A DNA stretch of 51,144 nt from positions 1 through 51,144 of the forward strand of contig CAKQEI010000006.1 of NCBI GenBank assembly GCA_934230115.1, read 5' to 3'. Numbering within the stretch: position 1 is the first letter of the stretch; each line of letters begins with the position of its first letter. A model generated the notes under the pieces. That model had not been told where the DNA came from and made no database searches. It saw only the letters and a list, made by a program, of their open reading frames with translations. The translations under genes were made by a program, and so were the position numbers. Below are positions 43,968-51,144 of the stretch, piece by piece. This stretch comes from an uncultured Prevotella sp. (lineage in GTDB: Bacteria; Bacteroidota; Bacteroidia; Bacteroidales; Bacteroidaceae).

Positions 43968-45548
43968 ATGGCACTTAAACTATACCCGATAGGAATACAG
44001 ACATTCGAAAGAATACGCAAGGACGACCGCCTGTATGTGGACAAGACGGAATATGTCTACCGAATGACACACAACAACTATACGTATGTGTTTTTGGGCC
44101 GTCCGCGACGCTTCGGCAAATCGCTGCTCGTGTCGACTCTCGAAAGCTATTTCGAGGGAAGGAAGGAGCTGTTCGAGGGATTGGCTATCGAGAAATTAGA
44201 GAAGGAATGGAAAGAATATCCCGTGCTGCACTTCGACCTTTCGGGCGGAAAACACCAGGACGAGGAGCAACTGTACCGCTACCTAAATTCTGTGCTTAGA
44301 GAGAACGAAAGAAAATACGGATTCAACAACGACGAAACCATCGACATCAACATCCGACTGGACAATCTCATACAAAGGGTTTTTGAGATTACCGGGAAGC
44401 AAATGGTGGTGCTTATCGACGAATACGACGCGCCGCTGCTCGATGTTGCCCACCAGGACGAAAAGATAGGAAATCTGCGCAACATCATGCGCAACTTCTT
44501 CAGTCCGCTGAAAAAGAATGAATCGATGCTGCACTTCGTTTTCCTCACAGGAATAACCAAATTCTCGCAACTGAGCATCTTCAGCGAACTCAACAACATC
44601 ACAAACATCAGTATGCAAGAGGAATATGCCGGAATTTGCGGCATTACGAAAGAGGAACTACTGACACAAATGTCGGAGGATATTGACGCTCTTGCCAAAC
44701 GACTGTCGCTTTCGAGAGAGGCTACCATACAAAAACTCAAGGACAACTACGACGGCTACCATTTCGCATGGCCGTCGCCCGACGTGTTCAATCCCTACAG
44801 TCTGCTTAACTGCCTCGCCGATGGCAAGCTGAAAGCGTATTGGTTTGGCTCTGGCACTCCCACTTTCCTTATAGAAATGATGCGGAAGTTCAGAACCGTG
44901 CCGTCGAAAATAGCAGGTATGCAAGCCAAGGAGTCATCGTTCGACGCGCCTACGGAGAACATGAAGAGCATCATACCCCTACTCTACCAAAGCGGCTACG
45001 TGACAATCAAGGACTACGACCCGCTGCTTGAACTCTACACGCTCGACTTCCCAAACCGGGAAATACGCATGGGGCTATACGACAGTCTGCTGGCAAACTA
45101 CATGGACGCTGACGCCGACGAGGGACGCGTGGTTATAGCCCACATGTCGGCCTTTATCAACAACGGCGACATCGACGGAGCTTTGCAGCTGCTAAGGACT
45201 TTTCTTGAAACTGTGCCCTACTGCGACAACACTCTCTACGAAGGCCACTACCAGCAAATGCTCTACCTTGTGTTCGCCCTTCTCACCAACTACCACATCT
45301 TTGTAGAGCAGCGCACGGCTAAAGGACGAACCGACATTACAATTGAAACGAAGTCACACATATTTATATTGGAACTGAAGTTTGACAAGACAGCCGAGGA
45401 GGCTCTTGCACAAATCAACAAAAACCGCTACGCCGAGGCCTTTGCCCTGAAGGGCAAGACCATCGTGAAAGTGGGAATAGGATTCAGCGTGAAGGAGGAG
45501 AGAAACATTACGGAATGGGTGAAGGAAGCGGAATGCTCAGAGTGCTGA
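43968..45548 (+). CDS. AAA-ATPase-like / PD-(D/E)XK nuclease-like protein
   Basis: A 526-residue protein of the expanded Bacteroidota family with an N-terminal AAA-ATPase-like domain and a C-terminal PD-(D/E)XK domain (DUF1703-like). It opens KLYPIGIQTFERIRKDDRLYVDKTEYVYRM; Walker A-like GRPRRFGKS is at 44-52 and Walker B-like VVLIDEYDAPLL at about 147-158. The C-terminal nuclease core has GRTDITIETKSHIFILELKFDKTAEEAL, with Asp, Glu and Lys in the D-ExK pattern (about 455-475). Function in vivo is unknown; often found in mobile or defence-rich regions. A weak promoter box TAACTTTAC lies at 43931-43939. Confidence 0.85.
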   Translation: MALKLYPIGIQTFERIRKDDRLYVDKTEYVYRMTHNNYTYVFLGRPRRFGKSLLVSTLESYFEGRKELFEGLAIEKLEKEWKEYPVLHFDLSGGKHQDEEQLYRYLNSVLRENERKYGFNNDETIDINIRLDNLIQRVFEITGKQMVVLIDEYDAPLLDVAHQDEKIGNLRNIMRNFFSPLKKNESMLHFVFLTGITKFSQLSIFSELNNITNISMQEEYAGICGITKEELLTQMSEDIDALAKRLSLSREATIQKLKDNYDGYHFAWPSPDVFNPYSLLNCLADGKLKAYWFGSGTPTFLIEMMRKFRTVPSKIAGMQAKESSFDAPTENMKSIIPLLYQSGYVTIKDYDPLLELYTLDFPNREIRMGLYDSLLANYMDADADEGRVVIAHMSAFINNGDIDGALQLLRTFLETVPYCDNTLYEGHYQQMLYLVFALLTNYHIFVEQRTAKGRTDITIETKSHIFILELKFDKTAEEALAQINKNRYAEAFALKGKTIVKVGIGFSVKEERNITEWVKEAECSEC

Positions 45549-45614
45549 TGTCAATGGCGTCTTTTGTAAGTTTTTCTGACATAGCGGCATCTGCAAAACC
45601 GATAAATACTCAAA

Positions 45615-45657
45615 GAGGCTGAGCCTTTATAGCTCAACCTCTCCTGTTTTTTTGTTG
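45615..45657 (+). terminator. Terminator after the AAA/nuclease gene
   Basis: GAGGCTGAGC (45615-45624) pairs with GCTCAACCTC (45632-45641) apart from one mismatch, then TCCTGTTTTTTT. It is between convergent genes. Confidence 0.7.
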
Positions 45658-45660
45658 CAA

Positions 45661-45894
45661 TCAGCCCTCGCTGCCGTCATCGCCACCGCCCTCCTGCGAG
45701 CCGCTGCCTCCTGCGGTAGAACCGCCTGGCTTGCTGTCGGCACCTCGGGCTATACCTGAGCGCATGGAGGCCTCGTTGATAACCTTGCTCTGGGTGAGCT
45801 TGCCGTATAGTTCGGGCTGCATTACACAAGCCCACTTTTCTTTTGACTTGTCGAACGACACGTTGCGCTCGACTGCTTTCACTTTGATTGACAT
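45661..45894 (-). CDS. Truncated HU-like DNA-binding protein
   Basis: A 77-residue protein. Residues 1-51 (MSIKVKAVERNVSFDKSKEK and VINEASMRSGIARG) match the start of long HU-family proteins of Bacteroidota (SIKYK..., later EASxRSGIxxG). After RSGIARG the usual second half is absent and is replaced by a Gly/Ser/Asp-rich tail (GGSTAGGSGSQEGGGDDGSEG). It lacks the DNA-binding beta arm, so it may be inactive or act with another subunit. It has a consensus promoter (45991-46022) and is convergent with the ATPase gene. Confidence 0.6.
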   Translation of the reverse strand: MSIKVKAVERNVSFDKSKEKWACVMQPELYGKLTQSKVINEASMRSGIARGADSKPGGSTAGGSGSQEGGGDDGSEG

Positions 45895-45990
45895 AATCCT
45901 GAAAAGATTTTAGTTAAACATAGGAAAATTTGCTCCGCTGAGCAAAATAGTATTAACTTATTCTTAAACCTCTATTTTTATTAATCTGAT

Positions 45991-46022
45991 GCAAAGATAC
46001 AAATAGTTTTGAAACGATGCAA
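45991..46022 (-). promoter_or_regulatory. Promoter for the truncated HU-like gene
   Basis: Minus-strand TTG (46020-46022), 20 bases, TATCTTTGC (45991-45999): a complete Bacteroidota pair, about 97 bases before the start. Bases 46023-46340 have no recognised feature. Confidence 0.7.
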
Positions 46023-46340
46023 GAGTTTTCCCACGAAACGAATGTTTAATGTTGAAATTTTTTTTTGAATGGGGATTGTGACTGAGTCAACTTGTATTAT
46101 CAAAACAACCATATTCATAACCTCTGACCACCTGTAAATACGACTTAAGGTCATGTGTGCACGGCCTATATAAGCCTAATTGTCAACAACACCAAATGGA
46201 CATGGCAAGGACGGGCTGTGGAAAAGTTGCCATTTCAAGGCGCAGAGGAGGAACTTTACCATAGCAATTAACATTATTTACCCCAAAATTCTTTTTCAAA
46301 CTTTTTATGTATTACTGACAGGTGAATGAAAAAAATGTAG

Positions 46341-46348
46341 TAATTTTG
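46341..46348 (+). promoter_or_regulatory. -7 box for the orphan gene
   Basis: TAATTTTG matches TAnnTTTG, 57 bases before the start of the 396-residue gene. No clear -33 element. Confidence 0.5.
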
Positions 46349-46405
46349 TCTTCCGAACACCCTACACGTGTTTTTCTAAATAATCTTTAATTTAAATATC
46401 ATATA

Positions 46406-47596
46406 ATGGACGAGAATATTAAGCAAAAATGCCTTAAGGCTTACTACAAAACCGACATTGACCCAAAACTTGAAAGGCTACATGAGGTGAAAGATATTGT
46501 AGCCAATTTTGAAAAAGAAGGAGCAGACCGTCTGATGTACGCTCTTAGTATGCGACACATCGACATTGAAGAAATAGAAAGATTTGCCGTTTTCATTTCC
46601 AATGCACGTGAAAAGATGGAGAAAGAACTTGAGCGGTTGCACAAATTCGAGACAAACTTCAATCAGGATTTTGCCACCGACCACAACGATTACTACAACT
46701 CTGTGTGCGAAATTCTTAGACACACCCGCAGCCACATGTCGCCGTTGAAGAAGGTGTTCAAGAAATTCTGTCCAACAAGACATCCTACAGCTGCCCAATG
46801 CGCCTCTTATGGAATAGAGCAGAAATCAGTATTCGAAGAGTCGGCGTTAGGTAAAAGCACATACAATAAGGATTTGTTCGACATGTCGTCTTTTCCGCCC
46901 GCTGTGCATGGGTTGTTCGATGAACTCAAGAAATTCTTCGGGGCGCAGGAAGAGTGCATGAACTTATGTATTGAAATTCTGAATGAGGAGAAGGAGATTC
47001 GCGATGACCCAATGAAATGCAAGTATCTGTTGGATGTATACAAAAAGAAAGTGTACAAGCGACTGGAAAACGAGATTATGTTGTTCGAGAATTCAGTTAA
47101 CATACTCAAAGAAATAACCTTCGCATACAAAAGTTATGTCACCTATGCGTCGGATGAAGGTTTCGCCCAGGGCGAATACCACAAGCACAATCATGCCGAC
47201 ATGGACCATTTCTGCATTATTGAGTGCTTTACAGAACCCAATGACATCACTATTGCTGAAAAGGCTCTTTGGGGCAATAATCCCAAGACGGTAAAAAAGA
47301 TAAAGTATGTGATTGGTCACTTCGATGATTTGCTGCCATCCGACTTCAAGCATAAACAAATGGGACTCTATGAGTATATCTTCTGCCAATGGGCTTTGCC
47401 GAATAATGTGAAAAAGGCTGTGGAATATTTCATTAATCATTATAATGGAAAATACAAGGTGGTGAAATATAATGCCGTAAATAATCGTAGCCTGCAGTAT
47501 GACAAGAATTCTGAGATAGTAAAGAACTTCTTCTCCAACATCAATAAATTGTTTGAAGAGAGCAACGACGAGGATTTAATGGAGAATTTTGCCTAA
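46406..47596 (+). CDS. Hypothetical protein, AT-rich orphan
   Basis: A 396-residue soluble protein without a signal peptide or obvious membrane segment. It looks helical and charged (HEVKDIVANFEKEGADRLMYAL; FISNAREKMEKELERLHKFETNF), with a short Cys/His-rich stretch (KKFCPTRHPTAAQC) and another (CIIECFTEPND). I do not recognise a family. Its codons are noticeably AT-richer than those of the housekeeping genes and it sits alone with its own promoter and terminator in an accessory stretch, suggesting acquisition. A structural role cannot be assigned. Confidence 0.6.
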   Translation: MDENIKQKCLKAYYKTDIDPKLERLHEVKDIVANFEKEGADRLMYALSMRHIDIEEIERFAVFISNAREKMEKELERLHKFETNFNQDFATDHNDYYNSVCEILRHTRSHMSPLKKVFKKFCPTRHPTAAQCASYGIEQKSVFEESALGKSTYNKDLFDMSSFPPAVHGLFDELKKFFGAQEECMNLCIEILNEEKEIRDDPMKCKYLLDVYKKKVYKRLENEIMLFENSVNILKEITFAYKSYVTYASDEGFAQGEYHKHNHADMDHFCIIECFTEPNDITIAEKALWGNNPKTVKKIKYVIGHFDDLLPSDFKHKQMGLYEYIFCQWALPNNVKKAVEYFINHYNGKYKVVKYNAVNNRSLQYDKNSEIVKNFFSNINKLFEESNDEDLMENFA

Positions 47597-47638
47597 AAAA
47601 AGTAGATTTCTTTTATGGCTTTTTGTATGTAAATAATC

Positions 47639-47677
47639 AAAAAGTGTATCGGTCTGCAATAACCGATACACTTTTTT
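47639..47677 (+). terminator. Rho-independent terminator after the orphan gene
   Basis: A perfect 15-bp inverted repeat (47639-47653 with 47662-47676; GTGTATCGGT core) with an 8-base loop, flanked by A- and T-runs. Confidence 0.85.
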
Positions 47678-47711
47678 AGTATACGAAAATACAGTTCAGT
47701 ATTTTGCTTCG

Positions 47712-47813
47712 AAAAAGTAAATTGAATTTCTGCAAAAAGAAAAATGCCATCATCACGTGAATTTATTACTTGCGTTTTTTCAATCCATTTTTGCCTTTTT
47801 CAATTTACTTTTT
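47712..47813. repeat. 15-bp inverted repeat in AT-rich gap
   Basis: AAAAAGTAAATTGAA (47712-47726) and its exact complement TTCAATTTACTTTTT (47799-47813) enclose 72 bases. They lie between the orphan gene and the primase-like module. Bases 47814-48058 hold no convincing gene (a 72-codon frame at 47770-47988 lacks any recognisable feature). Confidence 0.6.
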
Positions 47814-48058
47814 AACATTTGAAAACCTTTTCCCACACACAGGACCGCAAATGCTCCTGCAAATCAGAATCCACGTAATTCTTTGGATATCAACGAAAAA
47901 ACCACGAATTTTGCATCGTCTTAAAGATACAACAGACTACCCGACAAGTGAGTTCGAAATCACAAGACGGGGAATGACGGTACTATAAAAGATGGCAGGG
48001 ATTCCTCTTCGATTGTCATCGTACCAGAGGGGATTATTTTTAATACCAAAACAAAACT

Positions 48059-48436
48059 ATGAAAAAGGTATTGAGCATGAAAAGAGACATTTTGCTATGC
48101 ATCGACTTGCAGGCGTATCTGCAGACCGACGACCTTGTGGACGAGAACAAGCCTTACTACGGCACTCTGACGCTCGACGACAATTACAACGCCCAATTTG
48201 TGGAGCGACCGGGCAGCGCCACAACAAGGCGCAACCTGAGAATCTTCGACGGACGATACATCACCCTGACCTACCGACCGAAGGACGGACACATCAGGTT
48301 CAACTTCAAGGAGCTGCAACCGGTGTACCTGCTGAATAGCGACATGTTTGCCGAGGGTGTGAGAAACGAGATTCGCATGGCGGTAAAGTGCTGCGTGGAC
48401 AAGGGCCTCGGAGAGGTGAAGTGGGTTGGCAGGTAG
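48059..48436 (+). CDS. Small hypothetical protein of the primase-like module
   Basis: A 125-residue soluble protein, start at 48059 or the seventh codon (MKRDILLCIDLQ). It is mixed alpha/beta (YYGTLTLDDNYNAQFVERPG; YITLTYRPKDGHIRFNFKELQPVYLLN) with a C-terminal helix (EIRMAVKCCVDKG). I recognise no domain. It precedes the DUF3987-like gene after a 259-bp gap that contains a long inverted repeat, and is probably part of the same module. A role in replication control is only a guess from position. Confidence 0.6.
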   Translation: MKKVLSMKRDILLCIDLQAYLQTDDLVDENKPYYGTLTLDDNYNAQFVERPGSATTRRNLRIFDGRYITLTYRPKDGHIRFNFKELQPVYLLNSDMFAEGVRNEIRMAVKCCVDKGLGEVKWVGR

Positions 48437-48476
48437 AAAAGGAAAACATGGGGGGATTAATCCCGTGGGCTAAGCT

Positions 48477-48633
48477 ATTACAATTACAGTTATTACAGTT
48501 ATTACAAATAGGGTGAATATCTTAAAGCCCCTTCTTAAAGACTTTATAACTAATTAATAATCAAATAGTTATATATAAAAAGAAAGAGACAGGCAATCCC
48601 TGTAAATTAAACTGTAATAACTGTAATTGTAAT
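48477..48633. repeat. Perfect 24-bp inverted repeat with 9-bp iterations (candidate control/origin site)
   Basis: Arms 48477-48500 and 48610-48633 are exact complements, enclosing 109 AT-rich bases. Each arm is built of ATTACAGTT units (two perfect plus ATTACAAAT-like flanks), giving 9-bp direct repeats. It ends about 60 bases before the DUF3987-like gene. Such iterons can bind replication initiators or repressors. No other feature is seen in the 259-bp gap. Confidence 0.7.
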
Positions 48634-48695
48634 GACAGCCCACACCCCACTTCCTCTTAAAGGCTGACTATCAACAACTTAACAAATCATCAGAC

Positions 48696-50033
48696 ATGAC
48701 AAATATTAAATACAACCTCAGTAAACCCACCCCTCCGGCTATGCCACGCCTGGGAAAAGGCACGGAATGCGTGCAGCTTTTGCTCTCGCAGGTGTCCAAA
48801 GACATGCATCAGCCACTCGTACCCATGCTTTTTTCCATACTTGGCGCTCACGTAAGCGGAGCAGAATTCATGTATCCCGACCAAAGTTGGAAGGAAATGT
48901 GCGGAATGCTGGCTAATCTCGTGGCTGATAGTGGCGCAGGAAAGGGCCAACTCTCAGGACTTGTGGAGGCTCTCTGCCGCGACTTCCGCGCTCACGACGA
49001 GGAGGAGCTGGCGAAGCTTGTGGAGTGGCAGAAGATGGTGAAGACGAAGAGTGCCAACAAGGAGAAGCCGGTACGACCCGACGTGGCGTTCTGGTTTCCG
49101 CCTGCCGACGTCACCAACGCCGCATTCATACAGAACGCCATGGGATGCGAGAAACTGGGACAGCGCACACAGTACATCAACATGCCCGAGGTGGAGATGG
49201 CCGACCGCGTGTGCGGCGGACACCGGCAAATCTCGCAGATGCTGCGCAACATCTACGACCGGCAGCGGGCGGGAGCACTCAGAGCCACAGCCGACGGCGT
49301 GACGGGCAATCCCGTTCTGCGTGCCAACATCACCATCTCGTCCACCCCTTTCGCCGCACGCAAGTTCTATAAGCAGGAACTCTTCAACGGCACTTTCGGA
49401 CGCATGGTCTTCTCCTACAAGCCTCGCCAGGGACGCGACGGGCGCATTCCACGCCAGGGCAGCTACAGCGACGACTTCTACAAGAGGCTCGACGAATACC
49501 TCGCCCGACTTGCCATCTGCAAGGGACGCTTCATCATCCGACCGCTCAACCGACTCGTCGACCAGCTTGCTGCCGACATGGCCTCGCTGGCCGACCTCGC
49601 CGACGACGACATCCTTTGGGACATCTCCAAGCGCTCGCTCGTGTCGGCATGGAAGGCGGGATGCCTGCTCTGGACCTTGAACAACCAGACGTGGACCAAG
49701 CCGATGGCTTCGCTTGTGGAATGGCTCGTCTACCACGACATTTGGTCGAAGATGCAGGTGTTTGCCGACATGCTCGGAGGAGACGAGGGCAGCGTGAGCG
49801 AGGCTGGCAGACGCGGCCCGAAGAATCTGCTCGACGACCTGCCCGACTCATTCAACGAGGCTCAGCTTGAAGCCCTGCGCCTTTCGATTGGCAAGACGAA
49901 GGAGGGCACAAAGAATCAACTTTGCCAATGGGTGTTCCGCAAGTTCATAGTCTACTCCGCGCAAACCGGACTCTACACCAAGACTCAGGAATATCTGCAT
50001 GGCACAACTGCCGACAATGTCACTAAAAAGTAA
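48696..50033 (+). CDS. DUF3987-like ATPase (phage/plasmid helicase-like)
   Basis: A 445-residue soluble protein. A P-loop-like motif ADSGAGKGQLSG is near residue 76-87, preceded by MLFSILGAHVSG, which fits the DUF3987 family of ATPases associated with mobile elements. Further stretches: YINMPEVEMADRVCGGHRQISQMLRNIYDRQ and NGTFGRMVFSYKPRQGRDGRIPRQGSY. The Walker B is not clear to me. It is followed after 33 bases by the CHC2/Toprim primase-like gene, a pairing common in integrated elements and phages, so replication of such an element is the likely job. The element's other genes are outside the window. Confidence 0.68.
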   Translation: MTNIKYNLSKPTPPAMPRLGKGTECVQLLLSQVSKDMHQPLVPMLFSILGAHVSGAEFMYPDQSWKEMCGMLANLVADSGAGKGQLSGLVEALCRDFRAHDEEELAKLVEWQKMVKTKSANKEKPVRPDVAFWFPPADVTNAAFIQNAMGCEKLGQRTQYINMPEVEMADRVCGGHRQISQMLRNIYDRQRAGALRATADGVTGNPVLRANITISSTPFAARKFYKQELFNGTFGRMVFSYKPRQGRDGRIPRQGSYSDDFYKRLDEYLARLAICKGRFIIRPLNRLVDQLAADMASLADLADDDILWDISKRSLVSAWKAGCLLWTLNNQTWTKPMASLVEWLVYHDIWSKMQVFADMLGGDEGSVSEAGRRGPKNLLDDLPDSFNEAQLEALRLSIGKTKEGTKNQLCQWVFRKFIVYSAQTGLYTKTQEYLHGTTADNVTKK

Positions 50034-50066
50034 CGGCCGACATTATCACTAAAAAAACAAGTAACT

Positions 50067-51083
50067 ATGCTCGAAAAATCAACACTATTACAGTTCCGCC
50101 ATCTGCCCATCGAGACTGTGGCTGAGCGGCTCGGACTGCACGTGGCGCGCCACAAATCGCTCTGCCCGTTTCATGACGATCATCATGCGAGCATGTCGTT
50201 CAGCACGTCGCGCAACACCTTCCGCTGCTTCGTGTGCGGAGCCTCGGGCGGCACCATCGACCTCGTGATGCGCCATCTGGGCAAGTCGTTTCCCGAGGCA
50301 TGCCGTTGGCTGGCGGATGCCAACAACGTCATCCTTGAGGAGTACAAGCCACAGACGCCTGCTGGCGGCAAGCCCGCGAGGCCGTTCGACGCCTCGCGCT
50401 ACGGCCGCCTCTTTGAGCATCCGTGGCTGAGCGACAAGGCTCGCCGATTCCTCTTCGAGGAGCGAAGGCTAAACCCACGTGTCGTGGCGTGGTGCCGGCT
50501 ATCGTCGTGGACCGACCGCTACGGGACCAACTGGCTGCAAATTCCCTACTTCGACCAGGACGGAAGGCTTATTGGAATACAGAACCGTAATCTCGACTAC
50601 CGTAAGGCCGAGAAAGAAGTCTTTCACGAAAAGGACAAAGCCGAGAAAGAAGTTTTGCACGAAAAGGACAAGTCCGACAAAGAGGTTTTTCACGAAAAGG
50701 ACAAGGCCGACAAAGAGGTTCCCCGTTTCCGCTTCCCATACGGCTCCCGTTGCAGCATCTACAACCTCCCCGTCACGAAGATGCTGCGCCCCAGCGAACC
50801 GCTCTACATAACGGAGGGCGCGAGCGACTGTTGGGCTATGCTGTCTGCCGGACACAAGGCGATTGCCATTCCCTCGGCCACGCTCTTAGGTAATGCCGAC
50901 AAGCGACTGCTCAAGGACTTGGCAGAGCGGTTGGGCACGACATTCCACATGTTCCCCGACCGCGACGCGCCTGGCGAGAGGCTCTTCATGCAACTAAAGG
51001 AGGTGCTGCCACAGCTGGTGCATCATCAGTTGCCAGTGGGATGCAAGGACTTTGCGGAATATTATATGAGTTTTGAGTTTTGA
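50067..51083 (+). CDS. CHC2 zinc-finger/Toprim primase-like protein with internal repeats
   Basis: A 338-residue primase-like protein. The CHC2-type zinc finger is formed by Cys33, His36, Cys54 and Cys57 (SLCPFHDDHHASMSF, FRCFVCGASGGTIDLVM). A Toprim core follows: LYITEGASDCWAMLSAG with Glu ~249 and FPDRDAPG with Asp ~297/299. Between them an 11-residue repeat is inserted three times plus a part (KAEKEVFHEKD, KAEKEVLHEKD, KSDKEVFHEKD, KADKEV). It lacks a long RNA polymerase domain, as in element primases. The stop codon and last residues (MSFEF) are supplied by the third TTTTGAG repeat, so the 3' end may have been altered by it. Confidence 0.82.
   Translation: MLEKSTLLQFRHLPIETVAERLGLHVARHKSLCPFHDDHHASMSFSTSRNTFRCFVCGASGGTIDLVMRHLGKSFPEACRWLADANNVILEEYKPQTPAGGKPARPFDASRYGRLFEHPWLSDKARRFLFEERRLNPRVVAWCRLSSWTDRYGTNWLQIPYFDQDGRLIGIQNRNLDYRKAEKEVFHEKDKAEKEVLHEKDKSDKEVFHEKDKADKEVPRFRFPYGSRCSIYNLPVTKMLRPSEPLYITEGASDCWAMLSAGHKAIAIPSATLLGNADKRLLKDLAERLGTTFHMFPDRDAPGERLFMQLKEVLPQLVHHQLPVGCKDFAEYYMSFEF
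50604..50720 (+). repeat. 33-bp tandem repeat inside the primase-like gene
   Basis: Three 33-base units (50604-50636, 50637-50669, 50670-50702) plus an 18-base part (50703-50720), each coding an 11-residue charged unit. Units differ by a few bases. Frame is kept. Confidence 0.9.
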
Positions 51084-51144
51084 ATTTTGAGTTTTGAATT
51101 GTCGGCAAAGCCGATTTTGAGTTTTGAATTTTGAGTTTTGAGTT
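51066..51144. repeat. TTTTGAA/TTTTGAG repeat array, copy 3 (cut by the window end)
   Basis: Heptads of TTTTGAG/TTTTGAA with the hairpin GTCGGCAAAGCCGA (51101-51114), matching copies 1 and 2. It overlaps the end of the primase-like gene and supplies its TGA. The inverted arm is not reached. Confidence 0.8.

Noticed and set aside
47770..47988. A 72-codon frame upstream of the primase-like module
   Set aside because: No domain, no promoter, odd composition; lies across an AT-rich inverted repeat.

Overview
The window looks like a chromosomal segment of a Bacteroidota bacterium, most like Prevotella or a close relative. Evidence: promoters with the TAnnTTTGC -7 box and almost no Shine-Dalgarno sites; a PorD homologue plus a C-terminal sorting domain of the type IX secretion system (T9SS); a FimA/FimB (Mfa-type) fimbrial operon; and families largely confined to the phylum (DUF3078, DUF3127, DUF3575, DUF3868). 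No rRNA gene, CRISPR array or intact transposase was seen.

Region 1 (1-25.3 kb) is mostly housekeeping. It holds tRNA-Arg(TCT), a TRIC-like channel, a hydroxyacid dehydrogenase and rarA. A minus-strand cluster dnaN - DnaQ-like exonuclease - coaBC - porD - recN - protease-like/TPR protein follows. Next come an OB-fold DUF3127 protein with an SSB-like tail, trmO, a DUF3078 protein, pyrG, yidC, an S9 peptidase, an MFS transporter, an HU protein, a 29-residue basic protein missed by ordinary ORF cut-offs, and an RNase E/G family gene. The MFS gene is flanked by arrays of TTTTGAA/TTTTGAG repeats carrying small hairpins; a third array starts at the right end of the window.

Region 2 (25.5-43.7 kb) is a fimbrial island read on the minus strand. 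Transcription order: three near-identical AraC regulators, DUF3575 barrel, DUF3868/OmpA/TPR lipoprotein, FimB-type anchor, FimA-type fimbrillin, two accessory lipoproteins, and a 1613-residue secreted protein with a T9SS-type C-terminus (an analogue of the Mfa5 arrangement). A decayed paralogue of the giant protein lies downstream behind two hairpin repeats. The AraC genes come from a tandem triplication of a ~1.47-kb unit that also contains the fimbrial leader and the first ~30 codons of the DUF3575 gene. AraC copies 1 and 2 therefore sit behind copies of the fimbrial control region. Each leader has a -7 promoter box followed about 30-70 nt later by a terminator-like hairpin, so it may make a short RNA or act as an attenuator. 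This triplicated regulator/leader system is the most unusual feature of the window.

Region 3 (43.7-51.1 kb) is accessory: an AAA-ATPase-like/PD-(D/E)XK protein, a truncated HU-like protein, an AT-rich orphan gene, and a module of a small unknown protein, a DUF3987-like ATPase and a CHC2/Toprim primase-like protein. A perfect 24-bp inverted repeat with 9-bp iterations precedes the ATPase gene, and the primase-like gene ends inside the third TTTTGAG repeat.

All calls come from reading the sequence and recalling family features; no database search was run.
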